A DNA stretch of 64,000 bases from the NCBI GenBank assembly GCA_030998015.1, contig JARWMV010000025.1:124001-188000 (forward strand), given 5' to 3'. The notes under the pieces were generated by a model. It was given only the letters and a program-made list of their open reading frames with translations, did not search any database and was not told the origin of the DNA. Shown here piece by piece: positions 60,082 through 64,000 of the stretch. The stretch is from Ceratorhiza oryzae-sativae. Its lineage: Eukaryota; Basidiomycota; Agaricomycetes; Cantharellales; Ceratobasidiaceae. Numbering within the stretch: position 1 is the first letter of the stretch; every line of letters begins with the position of its first letter. A program made the position numbers and the translations under genes.

Positions 60082-60658
60082 ATGACACAAAGTCGGTGAC
60101 TTGGATGACTCGCGTTGTTTTCGTTTGCCTCACGAATATGTCTTAGACTCGCCAACGACCGAGAACCGTGTTCGGTATATGCGGCTTGCGCTGGAAGAGG
60201 CAGCCAAGTGTGTGCCCACGCCCACTGCCTTTTGCGTGGGCTGTGTGATCACAGTCGCGCTCGATTCGGGCAGCACCGTCATCCTCGCCACGGGCTACTC
60301 GCGCGAGCTGCCCGGAAACACGCACGCCGAGGCCAATGCGCTGGCCAACGCACGCGCACGGGCCGGTTCCGACGAGTTTCGCGACACATTTGGCCACGAC
60401 GCCGACGTCGAGCGCCTCTTGCGCACCGCAGACGTGTATACGACGCTCGAGCCGTGCTCCGTTCGGACCTCGGGGCTCGCTCCGTGTGCGGATGCGCTGA
60501 TCGCGGCCAAGATACGGACGTGCATCGTCGGTGTCAGCGAGCCCGACGACTTTGTGCAGTGCGAGGGAACGCGGAAGCTCCAGGAGGCGGGGATAGACGT
60601 CGTTCGGTTGGAGGGCATCGAGGCCGAGTGTCTCGCTGCTGCTCGGAGGGGACATTAA
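60082..60658 (+). CDS. RibD-like deaminase (CMP/dCMP deaminase fold)
   Basis: Zinc deaminase of the riboflavin-pathway type, acting in that pathway on the pyrimidine intermediate. RYMRLALEEAAKCVPTPTAF, then NTHAEANALANARARAG (HAE: zinc His and catalytic Glu), and LEPCSVRTSGLAPCADAL (two zinc Cys with the wide RibD-like spacing), then IVGVSEPDDFVQCEG. No reductase domain is attached, so it is single-domain. The start is uncertain: the ATG at 60082 needs an intron ending CTTAG near 60147, or the start is the internal Met at about 60179. Stop TAA 60656-60658. Confidence 0.75.
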
Positions 60659-60891
60659 TGTGTACATATATGTGCTAAGCGCCAAGACCATCGAGTCAAA
60701 GCTGTGCCGCGCAGCTTGATCCCGCCGACTGGTACGACTCGCCGTCGCACCATCACTCCACGCCGGGCCACGCGTCGCGCCCGCCGTCTGTCCCGCCGTA
60801 TTTATATATATCGCTGTTTGTGCATCTGCGCCCACCTCGTGCTCGAGAAAACCCCGTCGGCAGACAGACGCCACCAACCACCCGCCAAGCC

Positions 60892-63287
60892 ATGGCTCCA
60901 TCGTCGTTGCGTTCCCGAACAGGCTGTCTGACTTGCAAAAACAGGTATGTATCTCAAACTCTCCCCCCCGAAACAACCTGGAATTCACACTGCGCAAGAC
61001 GAAAAAAATGCGACGAGGCACGGCCACGGTGTGATCGTTGCGTCAAGGGCGGGTTCGAGTGTCTGGGATACGAACACAACCGCAGGCCACAGATGTCCAC
61101 GCCGGGTTCGGACAGCCCCAACTCCAACGGACCTACCCAACCCATGGGTCCGAACGACATTGACCTAACCGAAGGACTGTTCGCTACCCCGCTGGACGGA
61201 GACCTATCCACCCCTGGTGCGGGCCCGTCGTCTGGAATGACCCAGGCGGCTGCCATGAACATGCACCCCGATTTCTCTTCTGGCCTGCCCCCTGGTGCTG
61301 GCGGCCTACCTAGTCCAACCGGCACTGGTCTCACGGGCTTGCAAAACTTTCTCGAAAGTTTGGGTCCACCGCAGCCAAATGAAATGTCTATGGACGGAAT
61401 GATGTCCAATAACGCGTTTGACGGGTCGGATTTGTTTGGTGGGTTCGGGAACCTGCTCGGTTTTGGAACCACTCCTACACCAAACTTTGACCAGCCTGTG
61501 CCGTTTGCACACATTGAGCCCACCGACGTGGACATCCGTCGGACGGCTGCGGCTCAATCTAGTGACGCAGCATTCAACGAGCTTGGAGCCGAGCTTATTG
61601 CTTCTCATCAGTCGATAGCTCGACCCCACCAAGGCCTCTTGCTAGCCGACGACGAAGAGGACGATATCGACCCAGAGGGGCTGCTGGCAGAGGTGGAACG
61701 GTCTATGAGGTCGATTAGGCTAGATGGGGTAGAAAACATCAGTGACCTTTACGACTTTTGTAAGCAGAATTTACGTTTCTTCACTGTATTGGGCAGTTGC
61801 TCATCGAATCAAAGACTTGATGTTCTTTTCGAGGCTGGTGTTTGAACCAGTTCGGATATACCAAAACTTGGCCTCGGTCTTGCTCGAACGCTTTCAGACG
61901 TCAGAGGTCATGAAGCATTCGATGATGAGCATCGCCTTTTTGTATCGTTCACTATACGACAAGGCCGCCTCCCCCATTCCACTGCAGGCACACGCCGAAA
62001 AGCTGCACCGGATGGCGAGTAACCAGATGCAGCTCGATATCAAAAACCCAAACTTGTCCCCGGCCGTCAAACTATCCAGCCTCATGGAGGTCCTTTTCTA
62101 CGAGGTATATTTCTAGATCAAATGATTCATAACCCCGCTAACAACGATACAGTACAGCTCGGGAGGATGTGACTCGTACTACCAACTGCTGCAACAGGCC
62201 CAACCGTTTGTTCAAAGTCTGGTTGGAGGTGACGTGATCGACTTTATGTCTCTGAGAGGCAAGGAGACATTCGATATCCGTGTCTTTGCTTGGTGTGATA
62301 TCCTAAGTGCTATGGCGCTCTCACGGCCAACCCTATTCAGATACGAGACGGACATTGAACCTCTGCTCATCGTTGACCCAGACGGACCACCCCCGATTGC
62401 CGATGACGATGACGTTGGTCTAGAGTGGATGGTCGGATGCCCGAACGTTATGATTGTGTTGATGGCGAGGATTAGCGCTCTTCGGGATATGAACGTTTCC
62501 CCCGAGGAAAAGCGTGCGCGAGCAGAGGCAATCGAGAACTCGATTCGAGCGTGGCAAGCCCGTCCGAGCCAAACGAGCAATTCGTTCCTCAAGGTTGTCC
62601 GTATGTCCGCTCAGGAAATATGGAGGCACGCGATGGTTTTGTTCCTTTATCATGTGGGTTGGCTATTCGCAAATCGTTGATCGGTCTTCTTTTCTAACGG
62701 GGGTTCGTTAGGCGATCTTCAAGGTTGGACCCCTCCATCGAGCAGTAAAGGATGCGGTTCGGCAAATTATTAGCCTAGCACAGACTATACCCGCTGGGCG
62801 CAATCCTGACATCTTTCTACCGGTTCCATATTTCCTTGTGAGTGCTCTGCACCCCCTTTTTTTTCACCCGTGGCTCATATCACGTTAGGCTGGCGCGGTC
62901 TCTATTTCACGCAAGGACCGAATGTTCCTGCGGTCACGACTATTGGGGTGCGGCAAAGAGCGAGCCTTGTTGGATTTGGTGGCAGTTTTGGATAGCATTT
63001 GGAAAGAGATGGATACCACTGGTAACTCGGTCGATTGGTCTGCCCGTGCCCCTCCTGTTATGTTCCAGTTGTAATATCAAGTGCATTGACCCCTTTTTCG
63101 CATATATTTTTAACCAGTGAACCGCCTTTACGAGAGTCTCATCAACTCGGGTGCCCGCGGGTGTTTGGCCATTTGTGCTCACAGGGGCTTCACAGCCCGG
63201 CGGTTGATTTCAATTATCCCTCTCCAGGTTCCGAGCCTCGGACCGGCATCAGGGACAGGAGCCGGCGCTGCTCCGGGGTCCTGCTGA
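60892..63287 (+). CDS. Zn2Cys6 transcription factor
   Basis: Fungal binuclear-zinc regulator. MAPSSLRSRTGCLTCKN is split by an intron inside the finger and continues RRKKCDEARPRCDRCVKGGF with EC: CX2CX6C...CX2CX6C complete. A long Pro/Gly/Ser-rich region follows, then the fungal-specific middle domain (SDLYDF, FEPVRIYQNLASVLLERF, MMSIAFLYRSLYDKAA, FDIRVFAWCDILSAMALSRP, VGCPNVMIVLMARISALRD, IWRHAMVLFLYH). The last exons continue AIFKVGPLHRAVKDAVRQII and LVAVLDSIWKEMDTTGNSVD. The end is unsure: read-through stops at 63074, a further intron would give a stop near 63287. Target genes unknown. Confidence 0.83.
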
Positions 63288-63663
63288 AGTAATCTCGGTC
63301 CCACGTCCGTCAGAGTGTGTCGGTTGAGGTGACATATCGCCATGGCATATGATCGCATTAGAATACTCGCTGAACAATGCCGGGGGATCGATGATCTATG
63401 ATGCAGAACTAGGCTACGCTCTCAGATACGCGGCCTCCATCAGCGCCCGTTGACGTTTGCATGCCCCCGATCTCCCGCCCGGCTGGGGCTCATGTCGAGT
63501 CGGACCGCCCAACCATGAAAACCGGCCAAGTCGCGATTCTACCATGGGAGGACGCAAAACGGGCTCGAGGTATTTAATAGCAATTGCCAGAGGACAGTTG
63601 AGACCATCTCCTCTCGTTTGCTCTCTCTCGTCCCGATTTAATCTACTCTAATATCCCCCCAAG
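63288..63663. promoter_or_regulatory. Promoter region of the second tyrosinase
   Basis: About 375 bp. A TATTTAA element at 63571-63577 and a C/T-rich stretch before the ATG. Confidence 0.4.
63571..63577 (+). promoter_or_regulatory. TATA-like element of tyrosinase 2
   Basis: TATTTAA, about 87 nt upstream of the ATG at 63664, the same spacing as in tyrosinase 1. Confidence 0.45.
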
Positions 63664-64000
63664 ATGCGTTTCACTTCCGTCGCAGGACTCTTTGCCCTTT
63701 CGGCTCTAGTCAACGCTGCCCCATCGCCTGCTCCGCTCGATACTCGGGCGGCGAACAAGTGCACTAATCCAGTTGTTCGCAAGGAATGGCGGAGGCACAC
63801 GATCGCGTACGTGTATCCCGTCACTCGATTGCGTCACCCGTGCTGACTATTTACGGCGCATATAGCGAGAAGAAGGAGTTCGTCCGCGCCTTGCAGTGCA
63901 TTACCAAGATCCCCCACCAGCCCAATCTGTACAAGACTCGTATCACTGGCGGTATTCCGCTCATCAACACCACGGCCACTCATTATGATGACTGGGTCTA
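63664..64000 (+). CDS. Second secreted tyrosinase, 3' end beyond window
   Basis: Signal peptide MRFTSVAGLFALSALVNA, then CTNPVVRKEWRRHTIAEKKE across a GTACGT...ATATAG intron (63807-63865), LYKTRITGGIPLIN and THYDDWV at the edge. It matches residues of tyrosinase 1 block by block, but the prodomain is shorter. Copper sites lie beyond base 64000. Confidence 0.88.

Noticed and set aside
60143..61027. Minus-strand 294-codon open frame across the deaminase and Zn2Cys6 start
   Set aside because: It spans two plus-strand genes with recognised domains; the composition looks like antisense GC-rich DNA.

Overview
The window is a fungal nuclear chromosome segment. Genes have many short GT...AG introns (about 50-60 nt), occur on both strands and are not in operons. 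The gene set includes indoleamine dioxygenase, tyrosinases, a CPL1-like secreted Cys-rich protein, a Zn2Cys6 regulator, chromodomain Ty3/gypsy and pogo elements. Together these point to a basidiomycete, most likely an Agaricomycete of the Rhizoctonia/Thanatephorus type (an inference from content and style, not proven here).

Layout. 1-11.1 kb is a gene arm: a type II inositol 5-phosphatase (cut by the window edge), an LSB1/PIN3-type SH3 protein, UBA4/MOCS3 and an indoleamine 2,3-dioxygenase. About 12.4-30.6 kb is one nested transposon block with no host gene. It contains a decayed hAT element, two Tc1/mariner elements, a 6.9-kb chromodomain gypsy element with matching 377-bp LTRs and a CCTTA target duplication, several solo LTRs, a MITE-like pair, a long inverted repeat and a small poly(A)-tailed retroposed piece. 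31-47.8 kb is a dense gene arm: eIF4B, a nuclear-type cyclophilin, a Rap-like and a Ras GTPase in tandem, CIA30, DNA polymerase eta, a ZUP1-type deubiquitinase and an ARF-like GTPase with an unusual C-terminal domain. An apparently intact pogo/Tigger transposon (47.9-50.1 kb) sits just upstream of that last gene. 50.5-64 kb holds a tyrosinase, a SET-domain protein, an ALKBH7-like dioxygenase, a CPL1-like secreted protein, a WD40 protein, a RibD-like deaminase, a Zn2Cys6 factor and the start of a second tyrosinase.

Main themes. The repeat block shows strong CpG decay. About 3.3 kb (24770-28059) contains no CpG at all, two copies of one LTR differ by CpG loss, and every difference I see between the two gypsy LTRs lies at a CpG site. 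This fits deamination of methylated cytosines and gives a relative age order for the insertions. The gypsy element carries a perfect 13-nt match between its primer-binding site and the inferred 5' end of its own transcript, which suggests self-priming, and it has extra zinc-knuckle/coiled-coil coding sequence upstream of gag. Two host genes have apparent 1-nt frame breaks. In the dioxygenase two breaks of opposite sign leave a long open frame that misreads a conserved block.
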